A DNA stretch of 64,000 nt from Choristoneura fumiferana (lineage: Eukaryota; Arthropoda; Insecta; Lepidoptera; Tortricidae), in the NCBI RefSeq assembly GCF_025370935.1, contig NC_133485.1, forward strand, positions 8,150,734 to 8,214,733. Direction: 5' to 3'. Each line of letters starts with the position of its first letter. The stretch's first letter is position 1. A program made the translations under genes and the position numbers. Shown here one piece after another: positions 1 through 10,618 of the stretch. Under the pieces are notes generated by a model. It was not told where the DNA came from. It saw only the letters and a program-made list of their open reading frames with translations, and searched no databases.

Positions 1-81
1 CTTGACCACGTCGCCGCTGGCCGCGCCCGCGCGCTTGCCGCCCACCTCGCACGACACCATCGAGTTTATCGCGTGTAGATC
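1..81 (-). CDS. Rbf: Rbf exon 18 (partial, runs off the left edge)
   Basis: Reads DLHAINSMVSCEVGGKRAGA then ASGDVVK up to base 1. DLxAINxM directly follows SPAK in p107-type proteins. CGCAG acceptor at 83-82; no stop before the edge. Confidence 0.9.
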
Positions 82-3000
82 CTGCGACAAGAGAGTACAT
101 TTTCTTTCAAAATGTAATTATTTTTTTCTTACAAATTTTATGAGTCAGTTTTGTGACGCCCATACCGAGTGTTTGAAAAAAGAGTCACAAAACTGTCATT
201 TTTGTTTGGGACATTTTTTTTTAACTATTGGAATCGATTGTGCTCTTGGAAAGGTACGCTTTATTGTGAAATTCCCCAACAACCTGTAGCTGCTGTAAGG
301 ATGTTTTATAATTTATTGAATCAGGCGTGACTTTTGGAGGTTCATATCTATGAACTAAAAAACAATTACTTTGCTCACTCGTTATGATAACTACGTCTAT
401 GCAACAAATGTGTGATCATGCAGCTTTTCTACTCCACACTGGAAGAACACACATAAATCGTGTGATTAAACCAAAGTATGTGATAGTTATAGGTAGTTGC
501 CTCGAAAGTTGAAGTGAACGATTACACACATAGCTGTAGAGTGGAGGAGCTGCATTGACCACATTTGTTGTACAGACATACATATCGTGTATCCAATACT
601 GGTCGGGTGAGCAAATTTAATTGTTTTTAGTTCAAGGTTTTTTGCGTTTCATATAACAGATTTAGGTATGATCTTTATTAAATTAATAATAAAATAATTA
701 GGTGAGTCAGCATCGCATCAGTACCTTGGCGGGGCTGCGGCTGAAGCGGTAGGTGAGGATGCGGGCGGCGGCGCGGCGACGTCGCGGCTTCAGAAGCTGG
801 TGGCGCTCCGACACGCGCTGCCCGCCCGGCGAGCTGCCGCGTCCCCGCGCCCCGCCGGCGCGGCGACAGCCGCACTCCTGCCGACAACACCCATAGCCGC
901 TAGTGTTGACGCTCGATACTCCACTATTGATACTTTTTCGATAGGACTATATAGCGATATAAGCATAAGATATCAAAGTTTTCGTAATTTTTCTGCACAA
1001 TACTATTCATATAATATATATAATATATCGATAGTTTTGCTTTTACGAGCAAAACCCCCCAATGGTTTTAAAAGACCCATCCAACGATACACCACCCATT
1101 ATGGGGTTCGAGAAAAAAAAAAAACACCCCCACTACGTCTATGGGAGGTACCCTAAAAATTGTTTTTTTTTACTTTTTTTATTATACCACTGTCGGCGTG
1201 ACTGATATGTATATTCATTTCAAATTACAGCTTTCTAGTACTAACGGTCTCTGAGCTTAACCGCGGACAGACAGACAGACGGACAGACATGGCGAAACTA
1301 TAAGGGTTCCTAGTTGACTACGGAACCCTAAAAACAACAGGTACTATAGCATTTATAATAATAGTAGAAAATATGACTGACTTCATGTTTGCTGCACAGA
1401 TCTATGGATACAAACAATACTAACTTATTTATACGTAGTAAATTGCCTGGCGAAAAAAGGGCATTACCGTATCTTGTGATCATCAAAAACTTGCCATTGT
1501 CATCGCTGTTACAAGCCAGTCCTTGATTTTAAAAATATCAAAAACCTTATGTAACGGAACAGACCACTCTTCTTAGTAAGAAGTGAATACGTTACATATA
1601 CTCACGTTCATATGTCTGCCAGTAAACCGGAGCGCGAACGTCTGCATACATTGCACATAAACTTTGTTGTAAAAGTTGATTAAGTCTCCTCTTTCCGGGG
1701 AACCTGCAAGATTGTCACACGCTACAAATAATGAAGCAAACTGAGTATAAATAAGATGTTAGCCTGAATAGTTGCCAAAACTTACTATCTCCGGAGCCCT
1801 GTTTGATGAGAACTGATCTGTATACATGATTGTCGGCTAGTGGTCGCTGGCGGTAACACCGCATGATGTCAGCAAATGTCCTCTCAACTGGGTTATTTGG
1901 ATTATTCGAAACCTGGGAAACAACAAGAACATTGACGAAATACGGTAAGTCGGTACTTAACTCCAAGGGTTGCAAGAGCTTTGTCCTTGGTGCATGGTTG
2001 TCAGTAATTTTGCGGCGCGTGATAATCTACACAACTAGCGTTGTGGGAAGCTACCATAAGTTAAGCAACAGGCGAGTGCTTCAAACCGCTGACTTTAATC
2101 CGTACGCGGCTAAGTCCATAACGAACCTTGCATATGACGTAGACGGAGCACATGAGTATCTGGTCGAGGTGGCGGTCCTTCATGAGATGCGTCTGCTTCA
2201 TGATGGAGTGTTCGAGGCATGTCCAGATCTTTCGTTTGAGCTCGTCGTCCGTTAGACGCAGCCGCGTGCATAAGTCGTTCATGCGAACAACGGCCAGACT
2301 GTAGAACTGCGAAGATTACAATTGTTTAAAAAAAAAAAAAAAAAACACCTTGAATTTCTTCTGGTTTTAATGGTATTATATAGTGAGACAAATAGACGCA
2401 CATAATAAAACTATACTTTCAACCAGGCAGGGGCAGTTTTACTATGGTAGACCGGTCACCATTTTATTATTTGTTATTGTAGTGGCAATACAAATACACA
2501 TTTTTGATAAATTTCAGCTTCTATCCATTACGTTTCTTGAGATACAGCCCTGTGACAGACATACATATAAATGGATTGTGGAAGCCTGGCAATACGGTTC
2601 CGTTCTCTTCTCACCTTTTAGGTAAGGAACCCTAAAATAATTTCATTTAAGTGCAGAATCAAATGTTGCTATAATTCTGAACTGTCTAACAAAAACCTTA
2701 CCTGTTTTGAAATGAATATACAGTATATCGAGTTGACAAATAAGGGATGTCACCAATTCACTACTTGATGTGTATTCATTATTTAAAGTGCAACTGAAAT
2801 AATTTCAAATATTTACCTTTCTGAAGAAAAGTACTAATGAATTGTTGACTTTTTTTGGCGTCGAGTTCGGCGTCGTATTTGGCGTCGTTTCTCCGTTTGA
2901 AGAATTAGGATTTTGTGTGGTTGGTGTTAGAGGCTCTTGCTTTATTACTACATTATTTGGTTGTACTGAAAAAAAAAAGAAAGAAATCAATTACATACTA

Positions 3001-6000
3001 GCATATCATTTTTATACATGTCGAAAGTGCAAATAGTTATTTTAATTTACCTAGGAGCGACTGTCCGGGTTTGATATTGTCCTTGAAAAGTTGTTTTTTT
3101 GCGTGGTCGGCCATGGGCGAAAGGAATCTATCGCCTATCGTCGACACTGGTGACTGCAACCCTGCTGCCAAAACCAATACAGTTGAGATGGTATGTCAAC
3201 TACTACTGGTAGTTCTAATGCATTTTTTTAACTTAGCGGTCAAAGCGTGATGATCGATGAAAAAATGTAAAAAAACAGGATAAAAAATATCTTACTACCT
3301 CTACGTAGCGGTGATTCTTGTACATAGACGTCGGCAGAAGCCGGTATATCTGTCTGCTCCAGTCGCTCCCATAAAGGACTGTCTGACGTCCAAACCAACG
3401 ACTCTAATACTTCTTCCTCGACCTTAAATAAAAATTGAATTGGTGAACACTTAAAAAATCATTCAAATCACGACCAGCGCGAACATCTACAAGCTAAATA
3501 TACTGAACTGACGGGTATTCACAGCGTTAAAGTGCTTACTAAGTCCCTGCTAAGCTTGCAAAACCAATGCGCGCTGAGCTTACGAGAGCTCACTGCGTTG
3601 AGGAACTTGATGAGGTCCTGGCTAAGTTTGTAAAAGGTGAGCGCACTGAGCTTTACGGGCACTAACGCGTTGTGGTGCTTCATAAGATCACGGCTAAAGT
3701 TGAGCGCGCTGAGCTAAAAGTCACTCACCGCATTAAGATGCTTGATAAGGTCCCGACTAAGTTTATCCACGACACACTGAACGACGAGCTCGATAATCTT
3801 GTAGAAACTGAGTGCGCTGAGTTGGAACGCGCGTAGCAGCCGCGGGAAGCGAAGCGAGTGTACGCCATATGCGTGTAGGACCAGTTCCGCGCAGCACGCG
3901 AACAGTGCCAGCTGGTATTGCTGCTGCGACACCAGTACCTGTGTGCACACAAATGCTCCTTGGATAGCCTTCGACACGGTTTTTTAAATTCTACTTACAA
4001 CGGCATGTTTCGATCGTCGCAGCTGAATAAAAGAGGAAAATTTACAAAATCTCTTTTACCACGCACTTTCATTGTTACTTGTGTGGGTAAGTTTGCCTGT
4101 GGACGAACATTTCCGCGCAATGTTTGAGCACTCTACGAATCAATTGTCAAGGTTGCACAATTGTCAAGGCTGTACTTGAAAAAAAAAAATTAAAAAGAAA
4201 AATAATCAGCTAACTTGTAGTGAGATGTGCGGTTTTTTCCTGTGTTCCTCCTTGATGATGTGTTCAAAAATTTTGTAGTAGAGGCACGTGACCATGTTGC
4301 ATCGGAACTTGACTGTCTCGTTGCTGCAATTGGTCTCTTGCAGGATTGCGCAGAACTGCTCCATCCATCGTGTGCAGGGCTGGATCACACTCGTGTTCAC
4401 CATTTCCTCCGTCACACCATTCTCACTAAAGAAAATAAAATATGAATTAGATACTAGCAAACCTGTAGGTACCAAAAAATTACATGTGCTACAAATAGAA
4501 ATAATTGATAAGTTTCTCAAACAAAAAAGAAACAATTATGTAGAATTGTTGCATTTGTAATGATTGCGATATAGGGACCAGAAGTAATGACCCGCCTTTA
4601 AGACTTTCTGATAACTAAAAGGTTCTTCGTTTTGCTAGTTATAGGGATGCTGCGCTGAGGTTTGCTCTGGAATGATTCCCATCTTTTGGCGAACCAGAAA
4701 GGGGGCTACTACTAAATTCGAACTTCATATCGTGTCGTCCCTCTCACACGTATAAGGCTTGTGGAGGATCCGGAATTATCGTTTGGGAGAGGCTTGAGTC
4801 GAACTGTTAAATTATTGTTAATTTTATTATTTTGATCTTCCGAAGAATGCTATTGAGCAGGAAATAGCTTAATCTAATCCCTTCGCGGGTTCATCCACTG
4901 TAGCCAGGTAGGCAATAAGGGCCGCCGACGCAGCGCAGGCGCAGTACTCACTGCAGCAGACGCGTCATGTGTGAGGAGGGCAGCGGGCGCGTGTGGTGCA
5001 GGTAGGCGGCCAGGCGCGCCAGGCTGTTGGTGGCTTCGGACACCGGTGTGAGCGGCGCGCTTTGTTTTGTTACTTTTTTTGTTAGCGGACGTGTCGGGGC
5101 ACGCGCGCCCGCTCTGCAACATTACAGTTACCACTTACTAAAGGGCCATCGATAAATTACTTCAAACCAATTTTGCTCAGTTTTAGCTTATGTCACACCT
5201 ATTGCTATGAATCGCAATTATATTGTTCCTGTCACAAATCGCCTGACCCCCCCTCCCCTCTCAAATGTGTGACGAAATTTATGGATAACCCTGACGACTG
5301 GATAGTCCAGTCGTCAGAGAACGTAAAGAAAAAAGTTATCATTCCCATACGCGACCAGGCGTGTCGGGCACGACCGCTCTAACATTACAGTTCACCTAAT
5401 GCCATCGAAAATCCCAAACTAATTTATAAATGCTAAGTAACTCTGTATGTCTGTCTATTTTGTTACGCTTTCACGTCGAACCCCTCCTCCAAATGTGTGA
5501 CGAAATTTGGATAATAGAGATATTTTGAAAAAAGGATCAACATAAGTTATCCTTTTGTCCGGTACGGCGTACCGCGCGACTACTTATGATATGCACACTA
5601 ATGTAATTGACAAATAAATAAATAAACCTGACTACGAAGCTTGAAGTCCCGGCTTCAACCTTTGGTTGAAGCAGATTTTGTTTGAAAAATATGAATGTTT
5701 GTTCGCGACTTTTTGAGTGTTTCATTGTATTTAAGAACTATTTAAGCAGTGTTCGGTCTTGTTCAATGTATCAAGTGTAGTTTCTGTCTGATGTGATGAT
5801 AAATAAATAAATGATGGAGCAGTAAAGTAGTTACCATAAAGCGTGTTTTTTAGTTTTTTATGTATGTATGTATTTTTAACATCCTAATGTACTTTATAAG
5901 GTATAAATCAACTGTAAAAATAAATTATGAATATACTAATTGGGCAGAACAATTTATTTAATAAAATGATTAAATACTTTAAAATAATTTCCAAAACAAC

Positions 6001-9000
6001 AAAACTGAGAATTCTTGGCTCGGTCTACAGAGTAAATGTTTTTTTTTTACTTTTGTACAATAAATATACTCTAACGCATTCACTGCCACCGACGCATATA
6101 TGTATGCGTTTCCGAAACTTCGCTCGCTGTCATAATTATTCACACATTTTGAAGTTGCATTGAATGCATTCAGTATAGAAACCCAGTTCAAAAAATTTCA
6201 CATCTATAGTAAAAGACATGCAAGCGTTTAAATAAAATAATTTGAAGGGCAGCCTACCCGAAGGACAGACTAAATTATTTGAGCAGCTGTTATAGTTCTT
6301 AAGACTTACTGGTCCAAATGTAGCAATAACTTCTGATATTTCATCTCCAGAGACTTTGTTTTTCGTGTTGATGTGCTCATTGGCGTGCTCACCTGAAAAT
6401 TTTAATAAATTTAAAAAACTACAGTCTTTCATATTTGTGTAAGTATTTTATGAAAATGTACTTGCAATAATACCTTCATTGTATTCTAAAAGACAGGCCA
6501 ATATTGAATTCATATAGAAATTCTCAGACATTTTTATGAGCAATTTATACAAATGCAAGGCTTAGTTTATGTGACTTATGTCATGTCACACATAATCGAA
6601 GAGAGCAAAAGTTCAAAAATGAGGTACTAAAGCACAAATCAATAAACCTTTTTATTAAATTACTGGTTCATTGAAAGGCGTAAAAAAAATAACGATATTC
6701 ACAGCCTTTTCACAGCTTAGACTATAGAGATCTGTCTCTCCTTCCTGTTTGATTCACAGACAGATAAGTATAGACTACATTGTTTTTTTTAGAAGGTTAA
6801 AAAAGTCAGTATCAAAAAGTATTACATCAGCATGTATGTACGAACTCTAAAGACTCCCTCCCACTTCCATCTTTTGCAAGGAAAAATAAGCATTGTCAAC
6901 CCCTCGTCTTCCGTAATAAATAAATGGATAGCGCTTTTTAAACTGGCTTCATTAAACTTACCTAAAAATATTCGTTCATCGAACTCCCCAACACTTAAAA
7001 CATAAGTTTCATAAACATTGTTTAATGATTTAAGATTTGCATCAAAGGCTCCAATATCTAACAGGCCCGTTAGCTGCTCACTGTCTCCATTGAGAATCTA
7101 AAAATATGCAAAGAAATTAAAGACTATCCAATAGAATGTTACTATAAATTATGCTTTACCTGCGATTATGGATGCGTAAACGACTATACATATCTGCCAA
7201 TTGAATTAAATTCAGGAATTTACAAAATTCCCAATGGAATTCACGTTAAAATGTGTAGTGTTATGTTGTAGTCTTGTCAGGAACAACTGGGCCAAATTTT
7301 ATGCACTAGACTCTAGAATAGGTATATAATAGCTACTCAAGATGTCTCGATTTGGTGAGAATGTTATGTTATGATAAAACATATCCTATGTGATATTCCA
7401 GTCTTATAGGTATCTACACAACAAACTTCGTCCAAATCTGTCCAGAACACATATTATACACACACTAGACGCCCCTGGCTTCACAAAGGTATACCAATAC
7501 GATAATGAGTCTAAATCTACTGTATGGTGATTTATATCTAACATTTTCTTGCAACTTATAAACATTCTTCTGACAATTACAATCACAACAAAAAAGAATT
7601 ACCTATGCGAATACATAGGTGCAGACATTCTGAAATGATGCGTGAACATACATTCCTCGAATTTATTTTTATTTACATGTATAGAAGTAGAATTTGGCAT
7701 GTACTATACCCCTTTTTCAAAGAATGATTTGATGACCGGCCTCCAACTGTATTCCTTCATGGTAGCTGCCTCAACTGGGAGTCCTTGTTTGATTTCACAT
7801 AACGTTGATATAATACAAGGTGCCTTCTTTGGGAGTTCAAAGTCATCCTTTAGCCAGTCAGCTGGTAAACCTGAAACAAATATTATTATATCCTTTATCC
7901 GTTATCCTTTCTATTTACATACATACATATACATAAAATCACGCCTTTTCCCAACCGGGTAGGCAGGCACATCCTTCCACTTGCTACGATACTGGCATAC
8001 AACTCTCGCTTCCTCTACATTCATCAATCTTTTCATGCATGCACGTCGGTTTAGAGTACTCCTGACCCGACCTTTCTTCAGAATGTCCCCGATTTGATTG
8101 TGGTAGCCTTCCTCTCCCAACTTTCCCATTCACGCTCGTCTTCTAGATCTGTTTAGTCAATCTTTCCTTCTATTTACCTACATACACTGTCATCACCACC
8201 TCACCTGGCGCACCTGGGTCACCTATGGTGCTGGCTGAAAATCATGCATTATGCTGAGCCAGTGTCTGATTCACATCACAACCACAATGACACATGCCAT
8301 CTTACTATCTATCTATACTGTTGTGCTTAATAATAGTCGTCTTGTGTAGTGTTGTCTATTGTTGTGTTGTGAATAAATCTATTTCTTTCTTTCATTTCAT
8401 CGTTCATGCACCAATTTCTACATTTTTACCATACAACAACAAAACTCACACACTAGACACTGGCCAAATTATCCTCTGATGGGTGGCACCATACTTTTTA
8501 AAAAGCTAAACTCCCAACATACACATTGTGATAAATACAAATTTATATTTAATTTTCTTTACCTTTAAATCCAGGGTTAATCAAGTCAATCCTCCGGCTC
8601 ATGAAAGCATTTGCGAAGACAAAGTCAAGACATGAGAGCAGTATATGGTACATGTCCACAAGATCATCAGCTGATGAGTGGAATTCTCCTTTTACACAAA
8701 TGTAAAGGCACCATGTGAACTCGAACAATGCATTTGATGTGCATGGTTGTAACCTAGAATTTAATAAAATATGTATGGGAATAAAAAAGTTGTGCATAAA
8801 TAGTCAACTTTTTTTTTACTCTTAATTACATTTGATTGTTAGCTTAGTACACTTGCTAAGCCAATAATTTAACCACAACACACTAAAAACACCAGTGTTT
8901 GTTTATTTTCTGACTTCTAAATGTATGTTTGTACCAAATTGGTCAATTTTCAGGGCTTTCTCACTTAGTAAGCCTATGGCAAGTAATAAATAAATAAATA

Positions 9001-10498
9001 AAATAAATATCATGGGACAATTCACACCAATTGACCTAGTCCCAAAGTAAGCTTAGCAAAGCTTGCGTTATGGGTAAATATAGTAATTATGATGATCCCT
9101 ATGGCACTACCTATGTAAGCAACAAGAATACTATTATCTTGTACATTACTCTACTTGGAGTATTTGATGTATTGATCATTGTAAAATGACTCTACCTTAA
9201 TCATAATCACTATTGACATTAATAAAACTTAGCTCAAATTAAGAAACTATTAAAACTTACTTTGGTTTTTTGCTTTTAGTATTATTCTTCATGGGCTCAT
9301 TTGTCAATCCTGAGAATATTTCCTGGAAGATTGGCTGGAATTTTCTAAAGAGCACTGTTGACACTGCAAACTTGTGCTCTAGGTGAGATATCCTGTCTTT
9401 GAAGTCTGTGGACATGGCTGCCATTTCCATCCAATTTTTGATTTTGTTGAAAAACTGTATCAGACTGTGGACAAAAAACATAAATCTTTAAGAATAAAGA
9501 GTAAGAAAATCTTTATTTTGCATAAGTAAGAAGTAGGTACAAACATGTTCATGCTAAGATTTAAAGTTGAAAAAGAGAAAAATAATAAATTAAAAATGAA
9601 ATACAAATGCGATAAAGGAGTCCACACTCAGCACTTGGTTGTTCTGTTGCTTTCATGTAAACATTTGAAATACATTCACAATACTCACACACAATATTGT
9701 AGGACAATTCACCTTGTCGCAAACTAGGATTATGTTAGCAGAAAAAAAAAGTAACAGTTGTATACTAACCTGATGTTGCAGATCCTGAGTAGTCTTGTCA
9801 AAGAGACACAATTTCCTTCCACTGCCTTCCCTGTTTGTACTGTGGGAGTGATTGATGTCCGACAAGCAACATACATTGCACAAGCTATCCAGTGTAGAGG
9901 GTCTCCCTAAATAAACATGATTATTTGGTAACAAGATAGATTGGTAACAAAGGATTATGCATAATTTTTAATGTACATAATTTAGCATTAGTGATAGCAA
10001 CAGTATGCCTGTAGAATAGCAAGACATTGGAAACATTATTATACACGTAAAAAGAACAGTGAACTGATATCACTAACCACAACCACACAATTGAAGCAAA
10101 TCACTAATACTTATAAAAAAAAACAATGTTGAAATACTAACTCTAACCTCAAATCTTACAACTTGATGTTTTGTTTGAAATGTAAAAGCTATAAATAATA
10201 ATGCTAAACTAACGAGTATTTGAATGTAAAATTGTGAAACAAGGAAAAGTTGACGTAAGGGTAACTGAATTGCACGCATAGAATAACAGTGCTGGATAAT
10301 AGTTCACCTGATTTACGTTTTATTATGTGTTATTAAATAATTAGCAATGAAAATACTCACATCTAATGTGTAATTACGTTTTATTTCCAGAAATGAGTCC
10401 TTGGCTTTTTTTGCAGCTATTGGGTCCACATTTAACGTCGAACACAAATTATCAATCTTTGTTATCCAATTTTCCTCACCATCATCTGGCTTAGACAT
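1..10498 (-). CDS. Rbf: Retinoblastoma-family pocket protein (p107/p130-like), 3'-partial, 18 exons visible
   Basis: Nuclear pocket protein expected to bind E2F/DP and repress cell-cycle genes until phosphorylated by cyclin/CDK. Spliced coding order on the minus strand: N-terminal cyclin-like domain (exons 1-7, about 350 codons, with LHWIACAMYVACR, EGNCVSLTRLLR and FEFTWCLYICVKGEF), pocket box A (exons 8-11, LALFACCAELVLHAYG, LSRDLIKHLNA, ESLVWTSDSPLWERL), spacer (exons 12-13) with proline-directed sites, box B (exons 13-16, SLVLFFRK, RKIWTCLEHSIM, LMKDRHLDQILMC, FADIMRCYRQRP, GDLINFYNKVYV), then the C-terminal part (exons 17-18, ILTYRFSRSPAK, DLHAINSM). The N-domain layout and the LSRDxIKHLN and SPxK-DxxxINxM segments resemble p107/p130 more than RB1. 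The start is the ATG at 10498, in a long opening exon. All exon phases join except between exons 7 and 8. The protein continues beyond base 1. Family assignment is strong. Confidence 0.93.
725..877 (-). CDS. Rbf: Rbf exon 17 (C-terminal region)
   Basis: GC-rich exon encoding ECGCRRAGGARGRGSSPGGQ, RVSERHQLLKPRRRRAAARI and LTYRFSRSPAK. The last part matches the 'LLYKFNGSPSK' element of p107. GGCAG acceptor, GTACTG donor; exactly 51 codons. Confidence 0.88.
1045..1332 (+). repeat. Dispersed repeat D, partial copy in Rbf intron 16
   Basis: Ends with a tail of (gaca)n, 'catggcgaaactataaggg' and 'actacggaaccctaaaa'. It is the same unit as the fuller copy at 54190-54720 and in the same orientation. 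No coding capacity. Confidence 0.8.
1606..1703 (-). CDS. Rbf: Rbf exon 16 (end of pocket B)
   Basis: Encodes SPERGDLINFYNKVYVQCMQ and TFALRFTGRHMN, matching 'RGDLIKFYN.IYV..V..FAL' of pocket proteins. TTGCAG acceptor, GTGAGT donor; 98 bp, phases 1 to 0. Confidence 0.94.
1786..1912 (-). CDS. Rbf: Rbf exon 15 (pocket B)
   Basis: Encodes FADIMRCYRQRPLADNHVYR and SVLIKQGSGD, the conserved 'I..YR.QP....HVYRSVLL' block of pocket B. CCCAG acceptor, GTAAGT donor; exit phase 1. Confidence 0.94.
2127..2306 (-). CDS. Rbf: Rbf exon 14 (pocket B)
   Basis: Encodes FYSLAVVRMNDLCTRLRL, KRKIWTCLEHSIM and LMKDRHLDQILMCSVYVICK, the core of pocket B around the LxCxE-binding groove. CGCAG acceptor, GTTCGT donor; exactly 60 codons. 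Confidence 0.95.
2375..2637 (+). repeat. Repeat related to family D in Rbf intron 13
   Basis: Carries 'gagatacagccctgtgacag' and ends 'aggaaccctaaaa', as the copy at 19116-19560 does. It fills most of the 510-bp intron between exons 13 and 14. Confidence 0.65.
2817..2965 (-). CDS. Rbf: Rbf exon 13 (spacer into pocket B)
   Basis: Encodes VQPNNVVIKQEPLTPTTQNP, then a run of four Thr-Pro pairs ending TPKK, then VNNSLVLFFRK, which opens pocket B. VIKQE fits the sumoylation consensus and TPKK the full CDK consensus. TTCAG acceptor, GTAAAT donor; 149 bp. Confidence 0.9.
3051..3164 (-). CDS. Rbf: Rbf exon 12 (spacer)
   Basis: Encodes AGLQSPVSTIGDRFLSPMAD and HAKKQLFKDNIKPGQSLL. It carries two Ser-Pro sites and an AKKQLF motif resembling the RxL cyclin-docking site of p107/p130. 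The acceptor is a tandem NAGNAG (gcagcag), so the exon may begin at 3164 or 3161 without changing frame. Confidence 0.88.
3299..3422 (-). CDS. Rbf: Rbf exon 11 (end of pocket A)
   Basis: Encodes VEEEVLESLVWTSDSPLWER followed by a less conserved linker ending ESPLRR. TTTAAG acceptor, GTAGTA donor; 124 bp, exit phase 1. Confidence 0.92.
3729..3938 (-). CDS. Rbf: Rbf exon 10 (pocket A)
   Basis: Encodes VLVSQQQYQLALFACCAELV, LHAYGVHSLRFPRLLRAFQL, SALSFYKIIELVVQ and LSRDLIKHLNA. This is a textbook pocket A segment. CACACAG acceptor, GTGAGT donor; exactly 70 codons. Confidence 0.94.
4215..4425 (-). CDS. Rbf: Rbf exon 9 (pocket A)
   Basis: Encodes ENGVTEEMVNTSVIQPCTRW, MEQFCAILQET and NMVTCLYYKIFEHIIKEEHR, matching helices of pocket A. 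TTTTAG is absent; the acceptor is CTTTAG and the donor GTTAGC. 211 bp, joining with phases 2 and 0. Confidence 0.9.
4700..4752 (+). repeat. Half copy of palindromic MITE A in Rbf intron 8
   Basis: Has 'gggctactactaaattcgaa' and 'gtcgtccctctcacacgta', matching one arm of the complete elements at 42951-43063 and 10922-11048. The other arm is missing. Confidence 0.6.
4952..5059 (-). CDS. Rbf: Rbf exon 8 (start of pocket box A; 5' border unresolved)
   Basis: Reads SAPLTPVSEATNSLARLAAY, then LHHTRPLPSSHMTRLL, the conserved TPVSEAT entry to pocket A. The donor GTGAGT at 4951-4950 leaves phase 2 and joins exon 9 correctly. The acceptor is unclear. The AG before 5059 and the stronger TTGCAG before 5113 both need entry phase 2, but exon 7 leaves phase 0. 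An extra small exon, or a change caused by the repeat that begins near 5083, would explain this. Confidence 0.72.
5083..5580 (+). repeat. Two tandem partial copies of one repeat in Rbf intron 7, touching exon 8
   Basis: Blocks at 5088-5160 and 5355-5425 share 'gtgtcggg..cacg', 'ctctaacattacagtt' and 'ccatcga'. Blocks at 5245-5285 and 5480-5515 share 'caaatgtgtgacgaaattt'. The left end abuts or overlaps Rbf exon 8, and its minus strand supplies a TTGCAG acceptor before 5113. Confidence 0.7.
5612..5790 (+). repeat. Decayed tRNA-headed SINE fragment (family T)
   Basis: 'cctgactacgaagcttga', 'aatatgaatgtttgttc' and 'gtatttaag' match the SINE at 50388-51095. The first half of the tRNA-like head is missing and the B box is damaged. 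Confidence 0.6.
6310..6392 (-). CDS. Rbf: Rbf exon 7
   Basis: Short 83-bp exon joined in phase 1 (GEHANEHINTKNKVSG, then EVIATFGP). It corresponds to the poorly conserved stretch before pocket box A. TTTCAG acceptor, GTAAGT donor, exit phase 0. Confidence 0.78.
6962..7097 (-). CDS. Rbf: Rbf exon 6
   Basis: Encodes LTGLLDIGAFDANLKSLNNV and YETYVLSVGEFDERIFLG, an almost diagnostic p107/p130 segment. TTTTAG acceptor, GTAAGT donor; 136 bp, exit phase 1. Confidence 0.92.
7376..7450 (+). repeat. Fragment of dispersed repeat F in Rbf intron 5
   Basis: 'cctatgtgatattccag' and 'aaacttcgtccaaatctgtc' match the family F copy near 36100. The rest of this 610-bp intron shows nothing else recognisable. 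Confidence 0.5.
7710..7870 (-). CDS. Rbf: Rbf exon 5
   Basis: Encodes LPADWLKDDFELPKKAPCII, then LCEIKQGLPVEA and WRPVIKSFFEKG. TTTCAG acceptor, GTATAG donor; 161 bp, exit phase 0. Confidence 0.9.
7915..8160 (-). repeat. Dispersed repeat in Rbf intron 4
   Basis: On the minus strand it ends in 'acccggttgggaaaaggc', a sequence I recognise as dispersed in lepidopteran genomes. The intron between exons 4 and 5 (7871-8562) holds no other feature apart from simple tacatacata sequence. Confidence 0.45.
8563..8753 (-). CDS. Rbf: Rbf exon 4
   Basis: Encodes LQPCTSNALFEFTWCLYICV, then a KGEF, DLVDMYHILLSCLDFVFANA and LINPGFKG block conserved across pocket proteins. TTCTAG acceptor, GTAAAG donor; 191 bp. 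Confidence 0.93.
8970..9060 (-). repeat. 3' tail of SINE T, reverse orientation
   Basis: Reverse complement reads 'gcttagtttgggactaggtc', 'aattggtgtgaattgtcccat', then the (ataaata)n tail, matching the 3' half of the SINE at 51040-51095. It is in Rbf intron 3. Confidence 0.75.
9261..9464 (-). CDS. Rbf: Rbf exon 3
   Basis: Continues in phase as SLIQFFNKIKNWMEMA, then FAVSTVLFRKFQPIFQEIF, typical of the second half of the N-terminal cyclin-like domain. CCACAG acceptor, GTAAGT donor; 204 bp. Confidence 0.92.
9770..9906 (-). CDS. Rbf: Rbf exon 2
   Basis: Encodes GDPLHWIACAMYVACR and EGNCVSLTRLLRICN, the most recognisable N-domain block of p107/p130 proteins. It lies between a TTTAG acceptor and a GTTAGT donor; 137 bp, exit phase 2. 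Confidence 0.93.
10361..10498 (-). CDS. Rbf: Rbf exon 1
   Basis: Codons 1-46, beginning MSKPDDGEENW and ending in NYTLD before a GTGAGT donor. Exon length 138 bp, exit phase 0. The acidic start followed by a helical segment fits the N-terminus of insect pocket proteins. Confidence 0.88.
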
Positions 10499-10618
10499 CT
10501 TTATAGAGATGGTTTAATTAATAAAATATGTATGAATTTAATAAGATTTAATAAGAATAAACAATAAAGACACGACTCCGAAGTTGTCCCGATTTTGACA
10601 ACTATGAATGACAGCTTC

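Noticed and set aside
2..289. 95-codon plus-strand ORF at the left edge
   Set aside because: It is antisense to the last visible Rbf exon and its intron, with no protein resemblance.
678..890. 70-codon minus-strand ORF over Rbf exon 17
   Set aside because: Wrong frame: the neighbouring frame gives LTYRFSRSPAK and correct splice phases.
4288..4560. 90-codon plus-strand ORF
   Set aside because: Antisense shadow of Rbf exon 9, which is conserved pocket A sequence on the minus strand.
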